Origin: Istiophorus platypterus
Lineage: Eukaryota; Chordata; Actinopteri; Istiophoriformes; Istiophoridae
Length of the DNA: 64,000 nucleotides
Direction: 5' to 3'
Assembly: GCA_016859345.1 (NCBI GenBank)
Contig: CM029116.1
Location: 8,058,143 to 8,122,142 of the forward strand
The stretch's first letter is position 1, and the number at the start of each line of letters is the position of its first letter. A program made the translations under genes and the position numbers. Below, piece after piece: positions 21,628-31,800 of this stretch. A model generated the notes under the pieces. The model was not told the origin of the DNA. It made no database searches and saw only the letters and a list, made by a program, of their open reading frames with translations.

Positions 21628-22132
21628 AAACAAGGACACCTATCAGGCATAAGTGTCTCACTGTGTAGAAGAGACAGGGATCATTCTTTCAGGTGCAAGG
21701 TAACGTTAGGCTTGAGCTAAACATTGCTTTCCTAGCTTGGAAAATAAAAATGAAAATATCATTACATATTTTCAAATTCACTGAATTGTTTATTAATTAT
21801 TAAACTAATGAAAAATTCTTGCACTTGCACAATTTTCAGTGTGTAAACCTTTTGATTGAGCAACAAATTGGTCAGGATTTAAAAATGGAATAACATCGAA
21901 TTGAATTTACCAAAATGGTCTTATTGACACAGATACCAGGTATTTGTGTCCATATCAGACCAACGTCCGATATAATCAGCAAATTTAGTTGGTTGAAAAA
22001 ATAATGCAATGGAAAAAATGGTGGGTCTTCTTTTTCTCTAAGGCTCCATCAATGACTGATTATAAAACTTATTTTGTTTCATAAGCCTTAATTATTCTTA
22101 TGAGCACAAGGAAGTACCACTCCTCCAATGAA
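21628..22132. other. Intergenic DNA, no feature seen
   Basis: Unique A/T-rich sequence between the end of the array and a LINE remnant. No gene or repeat is recognised. Confidence 0.5.
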
Positions 22133-22717
22133 TTACCCATTACCTTTTTTTACCTGAGCTTTATTAATCATTAGAAAGCAGATTCTGCTGCCTATTGTAT
22201 TAGGTCCCAATGTTCTCACTGCTGGAGAAGGAGAAGACCAAGACTGACGGTCGTCCCCTTCTGAATGGAGCGCTATGCCACACACACACAAGGGATTCTC
22301 CCCAAATGAGATGATATCAAACATCATTGAAAGGACATAAAAAATTATATCCCAGACTCCTTTGTGCACGTAGTTGTAAGACATCCGTCCAGCCACTTTC
22401 CTTGAACCCAGCACACAGAAAGCAAACCACCATTTTCCAACCCAGAAGCATGGCCTTGGCTTGAAGATGCTAAATCTCATCCCAGCCATTTTACACTCAG
22501 ATGCAAACCACCCCAGTGCATGCAGGAGGTCATGGGCTGATGAAGCCAACAGAACCAAATTGCAAAAAGCAACAAGGGGATTCTGATGTCCCCAAACCAA
22601 ACACACTCCTCTCCCCAGCAGCACTTTGAGATCCTTTCCATGAAAACCATAAACACGATCTGTGATCAGGGACAACCAAAGCAGAGGCTGAACACCCAAT
22701 GGAAATGTGTTTGACAT
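22133..22717 (-). mobile_element. LINE RT remnant read as a 194-codon ORF
   Basis: The minus-strand frame is open, but its best-conserved stretch (LVLLASSAHDLLHALG, then WFASECKMAGMRFS) is the segment that follows the catalytic FADD in fish non-LTR retrotransposon RTs. The FADD itself is gone: an LVAFCN-like sequence stands in its place, and the flanks do not resemble RT. It is a decayed fragment that happens to lack stops, not a host gene. It seems a different LINE lineage from the array scrap. Confidence 0.7.
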
Positions 22718-22998
22718 CCTGCTAAGAATATAACACAGCTATGTATATGATAACTTTCCTGTCATTCAAAATTTGTGGTTAAAAAACTTTTTTAAAAACA
22801 GGCCCTAGACAGATTAGATAATAACATTCTATTGGAAGCAAATATGAATGAGCACAACTTCTAAGCTCATTTTAGAATCTTTGCAAAACTTAATCTATCC
22901 AAATATGGACAGCCAATGAGGGAGACTGTAGCTGTAACTGGCAATGATGACACTGGTAAGTGAAGTTTCATTTGTTGTTATTTTCAGATGCTCTAGTC

Positions 22999-23005
22999 TT
23001 TAAAG
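22999..23005 (+). promoter_or_regulatory. TATA-like box of receptor D
   Basis: TTTAAAG followed by TCATTGTGCACAGCC, a weaker variant of the TATAAAG-TCTCC-TGCACA promoter block. A leader with AGTAGAAGACA follows, shared with the pseudogene promoter at 31143. Confidence 0.45.
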
Positions 23006-23254
23006 TCATTGTGCACAGCCCTCCCTCCTCAGAAGGTTGCACAAAGCTCAGTAGAAGACAGCACTCTTTGGGACAGGGTCCAGTGAACTGTTGAATTTAA
23101 CACAGCATCGTACCACTTCAGAAAAGTTTGACAGACTTTTATGATTTTGTATAAAGAATTGAATTGTCTATTGACGGATATACTTGCTCATCACACTTAG
23201 ATGGACCTTTGGCAGTGGCTCTAACTCCTTTGTGATACTGTAAAAAACAGATAT

Positions 23255-24184
23255 ATGGCAGATAACAACTCACTGGTTGGTGGTGAGACTTTGCAACAAC
23301 CAGTCAGCGACCGTATCATTATTGTTCAGATCCTGGTGGCGATCTTTCTTTGCATCAACTTGTTGCTCATTGTAACCTTTTTCAGAAAGGAGTATTTCTA
23401 CAAAACTGCTCGCTACATCTTATTTGCTGTTACATTACTGTCTGATAGCCTATTATTGTTCCTGTCTGATATCCTGCTCATCATGACCAGTTTTCAATTT
23501 ACTATTCAGGTTTGGCTATGTATTATTATCTCTGTTTTGGTAATTCTGTATACTTCAGTCACACCAGTTACTCTGACGGCAATGACCCTGGAGCGCTACG
23601 TGGCCATTTGCATGCCCCTGCGCCATGGAGAGCTGTGCTCCACACGCAGCACAATGCACTGTATCCTCATCATTCATGGCCTCAGCTCTGTGCGCTGCAT
23701 TATTGTTCTTTTCACCTTCTTTGCATCAGCCTCTCGTAGCTTTTACATGCAAGAAAAGATGTGCTCTGTGGAGATATTCATTTTGTACAGATGGCAGAAT
23801 TATCTCAGGTCAGCTGTAGATCAGCTTTACTTCTTGATTTTGTTTATGGCAATTGTGTTTTCCTATATTAAAATAATGAAAGTGGCCAAAGCTGCATCAG
23901 GAGAGGATAAAAAGTCAACAAGGAAAGGCCTCAGAACTGTGGCTCTTCATGCTTTCCAGCTGCTGCTCTGTCTCATCCAGCTGTGGTGCCCATTCATAGA
24001 AGCTGCTGTATTTAATTTTGAGATTAATTTGAGTTTATACAAATATGTAAGGTACTTTAACTACATAACGTTTATTCTTGCTCCAAGATGCCTGAGTCCT
24101 CTCATTTATGGCCTCAGAGACGAAAAGTTTTGTCTGGCACTGAAAAATTATGCTTTTGGCTTGTACAGGAGAAATATCATTTGA
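23255..24184 (+). CDS. Odorant receptor D (OR131-2-like), intact
   Basis: 309-aa single-exon receptor starting MADNNSLVGG, with an N-terminal sequon at Asn4-Asn5-Ser6. TM1 and its following loop (VTFFRKEYFYKTARYILF), ECL2 (FYMQEKMCSVEIFILYRW), TM5 (FLILFMAIVFSYIKIM) and the TM6-TM7 loop (FNFEINLSLYKYV) are clearly different from the array genes. ERY and TM7 SPLIYGLRDEKF are intact. Despite this divergence its TM3-ICL2-TM4 block and its ICL3-TM6 block are almost base-identical to the array genes. It stands alone with its own promoter, about 1.6 kb after the array ends. Likely functional. Confidence 0.93.
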   Translation: MADNNSLVGGETLQQPVSDRIIIVQILVAIFLCINLLLIVTFFRKEYFYKTARYILFAVTLLSDSLLLFLSDILLIMTSFQFTIQVWLCIIISVLVILYTSVTPVTLTAMTLERYVAICMPLRHGELCSTRSTMHCILIIHGLSSVRCIIVLFTFFASASRSFYMQEKMCSVEIFILYRWQNYLRSAVDQLYFLILFMAIVFSYIKIMKVAKAASGEDKKSTRKGLRTVALHAFQLLLCLIQLWCPFIEAAVFNFEINLSLYKYVRYFNYITFILAPRCLSPLIYGLRDEKFCLALKNYAFGLYRRNII

Positions 24185-25949
24185 CATGTTACAGTAATAA
24201 CTTGATTATAATTGTGAAATATTTTATGTTTTCTGCGTTATGCAAAAACTTGAAATGGAATTGGAATATTATCAATACACAAATGAGAGGTCACAGTCTA
24301 CTCTTGATGGTTTCTGGCTCATCTTTTTTAATATGTGCAAGAGAGGCACATTATTACAACTGAAAGACTAAGAATGAAGGACACCTCCTTTTTCATTTAG
24401 ATAAAATATGAATAGAGTATATGGTTTCTGTTTGGAAATCAAGCTAGATATATTAATAGACTGAAACCTGAGTTATAATTCCACAACACAATGCTTGGTA
24501 GATTGTATCTAAACCATAAAGTATCCAACAGTACATCACTTCATTTGGAAATAAAATTCTTAATATAGCAATATCAGGTATCAGCCCACTAAAACATGTA
24601 CAAATGTATGAACATATGCTTGTATTGGCTCGCACTTGTACAAATACACTTTATATTACAGATTGAACAAATTGGCCGACAGTATCTCAAAGTTCCCAAA
24701 CAGTGTGTCATTTCCTTTTAAACCGACGTGGTAATTGCATCTGTATGACATTAAAGAAATAATGCACCACTAAATTCTTCCAAATCATATTCTCTGCCTA
24801 CTTTAAAAGACAATTGTAAATTTTAAAAAAGTAAACACGTGCCTTAAATAAGGTCACTTACACATATTTGGTTGATGTGTTCAGGTATTCTATGCCTCCA
24901 ATTCTGTTTTTCCAAATCAAATTTCTGAATTTCCGTTTGTCTCAGGTGTATAGAATTGACATTGACAGATGACAATGGTAGTAGATATTGTTAGACTGAG
25001 CCACTTATATAAATACTCTTTAGACAGTTTGTAGAAGCTTTTGTAATTGTTAGAAGAGTGTTAAGAGATTATTTATTTAAATAATCTTGAAACTAGAATC
25101 AAATCACAATTTAGATGAAAGTGTGTTAGATATGATGAAGAGTGACTGTTTCATCATCCATTTTTCTATTGTGCAAAACATCAGTAAGACAGGAGATTTT
25201 GTGAAAGCAGATTTGAAAACAATTTGCTTCACTTTCTGCATTTAATGTAAACTGACAAATATGGCCAAAGTTAGATTTAACTAAAGAGCTTGATGCTACA
25301 GCAATTTGTGTAACTATCAAGAACATAAATAGCTTCTCAGTGACAACCACACAAATTCACAAATTTTAAAGGGGTTTAATTTTTGTGTGAAGCAGGATTG
25401 TCAAATAAAACAACGGTTGGAGATGGAACTTTTGAAATAATGTTAGCTATGGTGAAAGAGATTCCCTGAGTCTGAGGATGCGGCTTCGGGGGAAAAGGAA
25501 AGAGGACCAGAGAGGAAATGTGAACAAACTTGCACAACAAATAATCTTGAGAAGTCACAAGCACGACAATAGTAATGTTGAGGACACACAGAGACACAGA
25601 GAGAGAGAGACAAAACAGAAATGTGAGATCAAAATTAGTTGTATGTGTAAATAAACAGCTGATATTTTCAGTTTGATTACACATGTGGCAAATGCATAAG
25701 CAGAATTATACATATATATATATATATATATATATATGCAGTTTGTATGATCCATGTTTGTATCCATCCACATATCCATTATTCCAGTTAATGATTAGAG
25801 AGTCTTACAATTTGCAGGGATGAATTAGTAACCCAAATGTTTTAAGCAAAGTGGAAATCATGAGAATATTTCACTTAGATATATAAACTTAACAAGGGGG
25901 TTTCTCTCGTAGAGCAACAACATATTTCCTTGCTCTACCCGGGTATAAA
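24185..25949. other. Intergenic DNA with a (TA)n microsatellite
   Basis: A/T-rich sequence with no supportable gene; the microsatellite is at about 25710-25738. A GA-rich patch is at about 25590-25615. Confidence 0.5.
25710..25738. repeat. (TA)n microsatellite
   Basis: About 14 TA dinucleotides preceded by ACA and followed by TGCAG. Confidence 0.9.
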
Positions 25950-26500
25950 ATTTAGAGAACAGAATGAAAATAAATGAATAAAAATAAAAGAGATTCCTTG
26001 CAGGGTTCATAATTCAGTGCGAGATGCCCAAGATCAATGGCGGCAGTCTCGACATAGTCTGCAGGGCCGAAGATTAGGATCTCAGTCTTATCCTTGTTTA
26101 GCTGAGGGAAGCTTTTTACCATCCGGGATTTAACATCCTCAGAGCAATTCAGAGGGAAGTTGACATTGCATGGATCACCAGGTTTCTGCAAGAGGTACAG
26201 CTGGGTGTCACCTGTGTAACAATGACGGAGGATATCATATTTTTTAACCCAAGACCCAGAAAGAGGCATGTATATGGGTATAAAATAGGGCCTTATATAG
26301 AGCCTTGTTCTATGCCACGCAAGGTGGGTGCAAAAGAAGACGACACATTGTCAGTTCTAACTGATCTGTCCTTGAGGTAGGAGACAAACCACCATAGAGG
26401 CCTGTCTGTGATTGATGACAAGATGCTTAAGGTGGTCAAAGATGATGGAGTGATCAGTTGTGTCGACAGCAGTGGCGAGACTTAGTCTTGGCTATGTAGT
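25950..26500 (-). mobile_element. L2/CR1-like LINE RT remnant
   Basis: Read on the minus strand from 26500 down, non-LTR RT blocks appear in the right order. First is AVDTTDHSIIFDHLKH (RT core of the DTVDH type), then a decayed 'PQGS...GPILF' region, then CYTGDTQLYLLQKPG in place of the catalytic YADDTQ, and finally SFPQLNKDKTEILIFGP (the LNxxKTE block). Stops and frameshifts interrupt it. It is a dead fragment of a different LINE family from those at 10.4 kb and 22.1 kb. Confidence 0.85.
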
Positions 26501-27225
26501 CTAAAGACAAGAACAAATCACAGGTCACGTTCAGGAGAGCTGATTCCTATAGAATAGTATGATAATATTATAGACTCCTATATTAATGGCACAGACAACA
26601 TTAAACAAGTTGAAGACATGACAAGTTGAATCATTTGTCTTCTGCATGTTCAGTGAACACGCCCTATTCACCACAATCACCCTTCTTTCCAGTGAATGAA
26701 GGAACGTAAACATGCTAAACACTGCAAATGCACAGCAGTAGTCTCAAACTCTGTAAAGACATAATGTAATGTAACATTGAATAAGTCATTTGTCTTTAGG
26801 CAACCTCTCAGAGGCAGATACGATACAGCTTGCACCCCTTCTTGTTGTAATCTGTCAGTGCACGACTACTAAATCATTTAAGATTCCATGACAGGGCACC
26901 AAACAAGGACTCATCGACATATGTATTAGATTAACACAATACATATAGATTCTTTTTATTTTTTTAACTATTATGTGAACAGTGAAAAACAATGATGCAA
27001 ACAATATTTTTATAAAAAGAATATCTTTGTTACAGCAAAAAAATACATTAAATAACATTTTGTTCCATTGCCGGATAAACCCCTCTGTCATAAGAAATAC
27101 TGAAGATTTGATAATCTGATAATTTTCCAAAAACTCCAAAACCAGTTGACATTCACTAATCAAATGAGCAGTCTTAAATAATGATTTATGCAATATGCTA
27201 TTGAAAAAAAATTACCTCTTAGCAT
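26501..27225. other. Intergenic DNA, no feature seen
   Basis: A/T-rich sequence between the LINE remnant and the DIABLO poly(A) signal. No gene is supportable. Confidence 0.45.
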
Positions 27226-27231
27226 TTTATT
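27226..27231 (-). terminator. diablo: DIABLO poly(A) signal
   Basis: AATAAA on the minus strand, 167 bp beyond the DIABLO stop codon. Confidence 0.55.
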
Positions 27232-27397
27232 TAATTTCCTTTTCAAAATTTGATTTTGTCTAAATGCAAACATCATACTGTATGGGCTGAAAAAGGAAGA
27301 GAGACACGTAGTGACACAGATTCAAAGTTGAATCAATCAATAGCTCTTTTACTTTTCTTTTTTCTTTTGCTGTTTTCCAATGTCCAGTCCCTTTCTC

Positions 27398-29543
27398 TCA
27401 GTCCTCCCGTAGATAAGCTTCGTGCACCTCATGCTCGTCACCATCCTCTAAGGAGGCGTTATATTCAGCCATCCTTTGGATCTCCTCTACTTTAGTCTCG
27501 GCCAGCCTCTTGTCCGCCTCCGCTGACAGTTTCCGCGCCTCCTCCACCTGCGACTGGGCCACTTGAATGTTTGTCCTCACTGTGATGGATGCATGCTCAG
27601 CTCCTGGAGATGCAGAGATGCAAATATTTTATCCAATTGCTGAGAAAGTTCAAAGGTTTTCATAGTGCTTAAGTTTATAAAGTTAAGTTAAAAGATTGGA
27701 CGTGGACCTCAAGAAGGCATTCCTATACACTAACTCAATTCCACTTAAATAAAGCTCTTTTGACTGACAGTTTCTCACCTCTGCACTTTCCAAAGTAAAA
27801 TGTGGAAGGCAGATAAATATAATTTTAATCCTCTCATTATCCAAACAAAATAAGCACAGCATTATTCAACATGAAATCAAGCCTCATGTAATCCAGGCAT
27901 ACGCAGGCACATATTTTACTCACCTGAAGTGTACGCTGCCTCAGCTGCCATTTTACACAAGTTGACAGCATTGATCCAGGACGACTCAAAACGTTTGCAC
28001 TCATCTAGTCTGTCACTAACCTGTCAGGTCACAGAGATGAGACAAAGTCAATATTATAAATATATCTTGTTCATGGGGGGGGGGGACTGAATGTTTTAAG
28101 TACATTTAGTTTTTTTTTGTTGTTTTGGTTTTTTTTTTTGTCAAAAACTGTTCTCCAAAGAGGGCCACACTAACTGACCTCTGCTCGCTGGCCATTGATC
28201 GCCTGCTGGAGCAAGTCCTCCTCTGCTGGGGTCAGTCTTCCCAATGAGGCCAGATACCGTCTCTGGAGAGCAATGCGTGTGTGCACAGCCTGTCAGCGAA
28301 CAGAGGTAGGCGCAAGTCAGGAGCAATACAGAGCAACTTTTGAAAATGATAACCTCACGGCACTTTTTGCCTATTTGACAGAATTTCAGTGAAACATGGT
28401 TGATGACACCTGATAAGACTAATGTTACAAGTGGTACTGAGCAGATTTTTAGTTTTTTACTCCTGAATCAACCCCAAAGTCTGGATCTGTATATGTGAAA
28501 ACCTATTATCAATGCAAAAACCTAAACACACTCTCTGGAGCCAGTGTCATGTCTTACAGCTATTATCCTCTTTGGATTCAAATCCTGATGATTGCACCAG
28601 GTCTATACCCATGTAGTGTGAGAACACTTTTTTTCCCCAATAATGAATTAAAACTCTCAGATTGAGGTTGGCAATAGGATATGAATAAATGAATTTACTG
28701 AAGATGAAAACATACCTTTGAATAATCTGTAAAGGCATCTATGAGAGCCAAGGTTGTCTGGGAGAGGAAAGTACTTGAACTGTCTGTAACCACTGAAGCT
28801 GCTCTTCTGACCAGGGAGTCATGAGAGAGGTTTTCCACTTGCTAAAAAACAGGGGATAAAACAGGGGTCAAATCCGTTATTTATCTCCTATTTCCTCCTT
28901 CCTGCATGTACAAAATATGAACAACAAGGGGCAACATATTCCAAATGGACACAAGTATTGTGCAGTGACACTTCACTGGCTGGTGCGTACACTATGTTGT
29001 ACGCTGTCCCTTACAGGAGACTCACCCACCTGTGTAAAAGGGACAGCACAAAGCCCATGGGCAACACTTAAAGATGCGATGCTCATGTGTGCAGTGTTTG
29101 TCCACTCCCCTGACATCTGGACCCCAGGCTTCCATCTGCTGAGAAGGACACTGCTGTGGAGAAATTAGGAAAAAGAATATAGGCAGGTTATTACGGTCAC
29201 AACTAAAAGTATTTCAGTTCAAAAGTTTTGCATTGCTGTCAGTTTTAATCCCAAGCTTTGAATTTGTCAGCCAAATCTTTGGCTGATGTTTAAGAAGTTA
29301 TACCATAGTATAAAAACTTCAGTTTTCAACGGGCAGCACTTGACAGCAGAGATCTAGACTGTGTTCCAGCTGCATACTATAACATTTCCTGTTGTTCCTG
29401 ACCAACCTTAGGGCACGGATGCAGGCTGGCCCTCTCCTGACCACAGTCTTGCTGGGCCGCAGCAGTGAAATGTCTGTCTGATTTCGCAGGAGTCCCCCAG
29501 CAGCACGGCTGGCGCACACTGAACACTGTCGAACAGCTTGCAT
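27398..29543 (-). CDS. diablo: DIABLO/SMAC, mitochondrial pro-apoptotic IAP antagonist
   Basis: Six coding exons on the minus strand: 29543-29407, 29153-29030, 28841-28716, 28289-28179, 28020-27924 and 27603-27398. All junctions are GT..AG and phases match, giving 801 nt, or 266 aa plus stop (human 239). Residues 1-45 are Arg-rich with no acidic cluster, fitting a mitochondrial presequence. GLC-AVPF follows: cleavage before Ala82 would expose AVPF, the IAP-binding motif that sits in BIR grooves of XIAP-type proteins (human AVPI). The mature helical region includes SSSTFLSQTTLALIDAF, KMAAEAAYTSGAEHASIT and the C-terminal EAYLRED, all strongly SMAC-like. Known role: released to the cytosol on mitochondrial permeabilisation, it relieves IAP inhibition of caspases. 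It stands antisense within a receptor cluster. The 3' splice site of exon 2 could shift by 3 bp. Confidence 0.95.
28068..28140. repeat. Homopolymer-rich patch in DIABLO intron
   Basis: A G run (about 28075-28085) followed by long T runs. Prone to sequencing error. Confidence 0.7.
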
Positions 29544-30340
29544 TTTGCAGATTAATTAGATCTGCTGCACCTGATGATCGTTTTTGATATGATCTATATG
29601 TAAAACGAGTTGCTCAGGTGTTTCCAATTCTCCGCAGTATTATCTAATCTGCTGTCAAGTCACTGTTGCCCTGTCTTTGTAAAATCAGCAAAATAGTTTA
29701 GTTTGCCGGCAGAAATCTTTCCGTCTGCTAGACGACTACTGACTGTCATGTCCGGTGGGTATTTGTAAGGCCCCGGCACCATTGCATTGCGTAAAAGGCA
29801 TTGATCTGTTGACTCTGCCTGCAAATGTACGTATTCGGTGTTATCTGCTGAAGCCCAGAAGAGACAGAAATTACGTATGATGCATTGGTTGTTTGACCAA
29901 CACGCTTTCTCTCTCTTTCTCTCTCTCTCTCTTTTTCTCTACAGTGTGTGTGTGTGTGTGTGTGGGTGGGTGGGTGTGTGTATGAGAAAGAGGACAAGTT
30001 GGAGGTCAGGACAGAAAAAAAAAATTCTGAGTAAACGAGACCACATTTATCAGAACCTAATCAGAAAATGTGCTCTATTTTGTTTGAATTTCATGCATAA
30101 AATTAGCTCTTGCATACCTTTACAAATGAAATACAATTAACACCCCCAATTTAATTAAAAAAACAAAATTGCAAACAAAAATTGTGGCACAAATACTGAC
30201 ATCTGGGACCCAGAGGTACATTCAGTGCAAAAAATATTACAATCCACTTGTTCTTCAGTCAGAAATCAGAATTGTTGATGCAAACCACATGTGTGTAATA
30301 CAACTGAAGTTCTGCCATATCCTATTCTGTAGATAAAGTA
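29544..30340. other. DIABLO upstream region
   Basis: Holds the presumed DIABLO 5'UTR and promoter. No TATA box or clear CpG island is seen. The CT/GT microsatellite is at 29908-29980. No gene. Confidence 0.4.
29908..29980. repeat. Compound (CT)n-(GT)n microsatellite
   Basis: A CT-rich run, a short ACAG break and then a GT/GGGT run, about 400 bp upstream of the DIABLO start. Confidence 0.9.
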
Positions 30341-30850
30341 GATGTGGATTTTCGGTGGAGGTTCTCGGTCATCCAGGTCGTAGTAGTCGTTAAGTGCTGA
30401 AATTAAAGACAGCTGGATTTCTTTCATTGTTTTTTAAAACGTTTCACCTCTCAACCAAAAGGCTCATTTCTAAAAAAACTGCATGGCAGTCCCTTGTACA
30501 TACCCCTGGTGGGGATGACCCCTGGGGAGTGGTTCTGAGGGTGGTTAAACACACCCATCATGTGAGCCGTTAGGGTCACCTTGGCCAAGGTGTGAGTCAT
30601 CAGAGAGTAGTCCCCCGCCAACGTGTGATTTTAACATATCACGTGGGTCAAGGTGCGAACGGGGGCCAAAACGCCTGGGGAGGGCTCCCGGGACCACACC
30701 GTAGGTGGCTGACAACAGGTGGCTCCAACCATCACCCCCCTTCAAGGAAGGTTGTTCTCAATGGACATAGATGGCCTCCTTTACCCTTCTCTCAAACCAT
30801 CTGTCCCCTCTGTCCAAAATGTGGACATTTGAATACTTGAACAATCCTCA
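30341..30850 (-). mobile_element. Retroelement 3' fragment, possibly Penelope-like
   Basis: The minus strand from about 30826 reads NVHILDRGDRWFERRVKEAI, then YVH, a stop, and EQPSLKGG; WSHLLSATYGVV follows. I recognise this as the C-terminal end of a repeated fish retroelement ORF, probably the GIY-YIG endonuclease tail of a Penelope-like element. The noncoding part to 30341 (CATCCAGGTCGTAGTAGTCG) looks like its 3' flank. It has an in-frame stop and no RT domain, so it is a truncated dead copy. The class is tentative. Confidence 0.6.
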
Positions 30851-31142
30851 AGTGCAAATGTACCACATTATGTTTTTACATCAAACTGTAACTTCACCCT
30901 CAGCTCTCAGCCTAACTCCACAAACTCTATAATTATATCCGATGTTAATTTATTATATTCAGTGGTGTTTAAAACACTTGCGATCTCCCCTCATGATGCT
31001 GTGTCAGGGCTGCACTGCAGCTATCTTCACCTCTTGCTTGTGTTAGTCTATTTTTGTCTTCTGTCTGGTCTTTTACGGGGGAAGCACACAGCAAGTTGCA
31101 TGAGCATAGTTTTGTTTGGTGTTAGTGTTGGATGTTCTTGTC
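30851..31142. other. Flank of the receptor pseudogene
   Basis: No feature seen apart from being upstream of the decayed receptor promoter at 31143. Confidence 0.4.
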
Positions 31143-31800
31143 CTTAAAGTCGTCGTGCACGGGCCTTGGTAGAAGACAACACTCTTTAACCAGTGTGGAT
31201 GGTTTGGTAAACCGCTTTCTTTAACACAGCAGCTGAGCAATTCAGAGAAGCTTTACACTGGAATCGACTTTTATCATTTTGTAACAAAAATCAAATCCTC
31301 TATTTGCAGGTACATTACAGAATGACATTTGTGTTTACTTAGAAAATATATTGCTGCTAACAACTCACTGGTTGGTGGTGAGTCTTTGCAACAACAGGTC
31401 AGCGACCGTGTCATTATTGTTCAGATCCTGGTGATGATTTTTGCTCACTATATCTTATTTGCTGTTACATTACTCTCTGATTGCATGAGATTATTGATAA
31501 TCCATAGTCTGCTCATCTTGAGTTATTTTAGCTTCACGGTGCATGTTTGTATCACTCTGTTTCGTGTCATATTTGTACTTTATATCAACACCAGTTACTC
31601 TGACGGCAATGACCCTGGAGCGCTACGTGGCCATTTGCATGCCCCTGCGCCATGGAGAGCTGTGCTCCACATGCAGCACAAGGCACTGTATCCTCATCAT
31701 TCATGGCCTCAGCATTATACCATGCATTGTTGATCTCTCCTTTTTGTTTTTGCATCATTCTCCCTTAGTTTCTACAATTCAAAATATGCGCTTTTTTTAA
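31143..31800 (+). pseudogene. Odorant receptor pseudogene related to receptor D
   Basis: The promoter relic CTTAAAGTCGTCGTGCAC (31143 onward) and a leader with GGTTTG^GTAAAC at 31206 match functional receptors. The start codon position is ATT (31350) instead of ATG. The following NNSLVGGESLQQ and QVSDRVIIVQILV match receptor D. Much of TM1-ICL1 is deleted (ILVMIFAHYILFAV). A frameshift near 31588 moves the ERY block to another frame, where it reads VTPVTLTAMTLERYVAIC. Translation ends at 31798 shortly after TM4, and TM5-TM7 are absent. The TM3-TM4 block is nearly identical to working genes although the rest is decayed. Confidence 0.9.

Noticed and set aside
22133..22717. 194-aa minus-strand ORF as a host gene
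   Set aside because: The only conserved part is a piece of LINE reverse transcriptase lacking its active site.
25711..28085. CRISPR-like or satellite array
   Set aside because: The repeats here are simple (TA)n and homopolymers without regular spacers, and the genome is eukaryotic.
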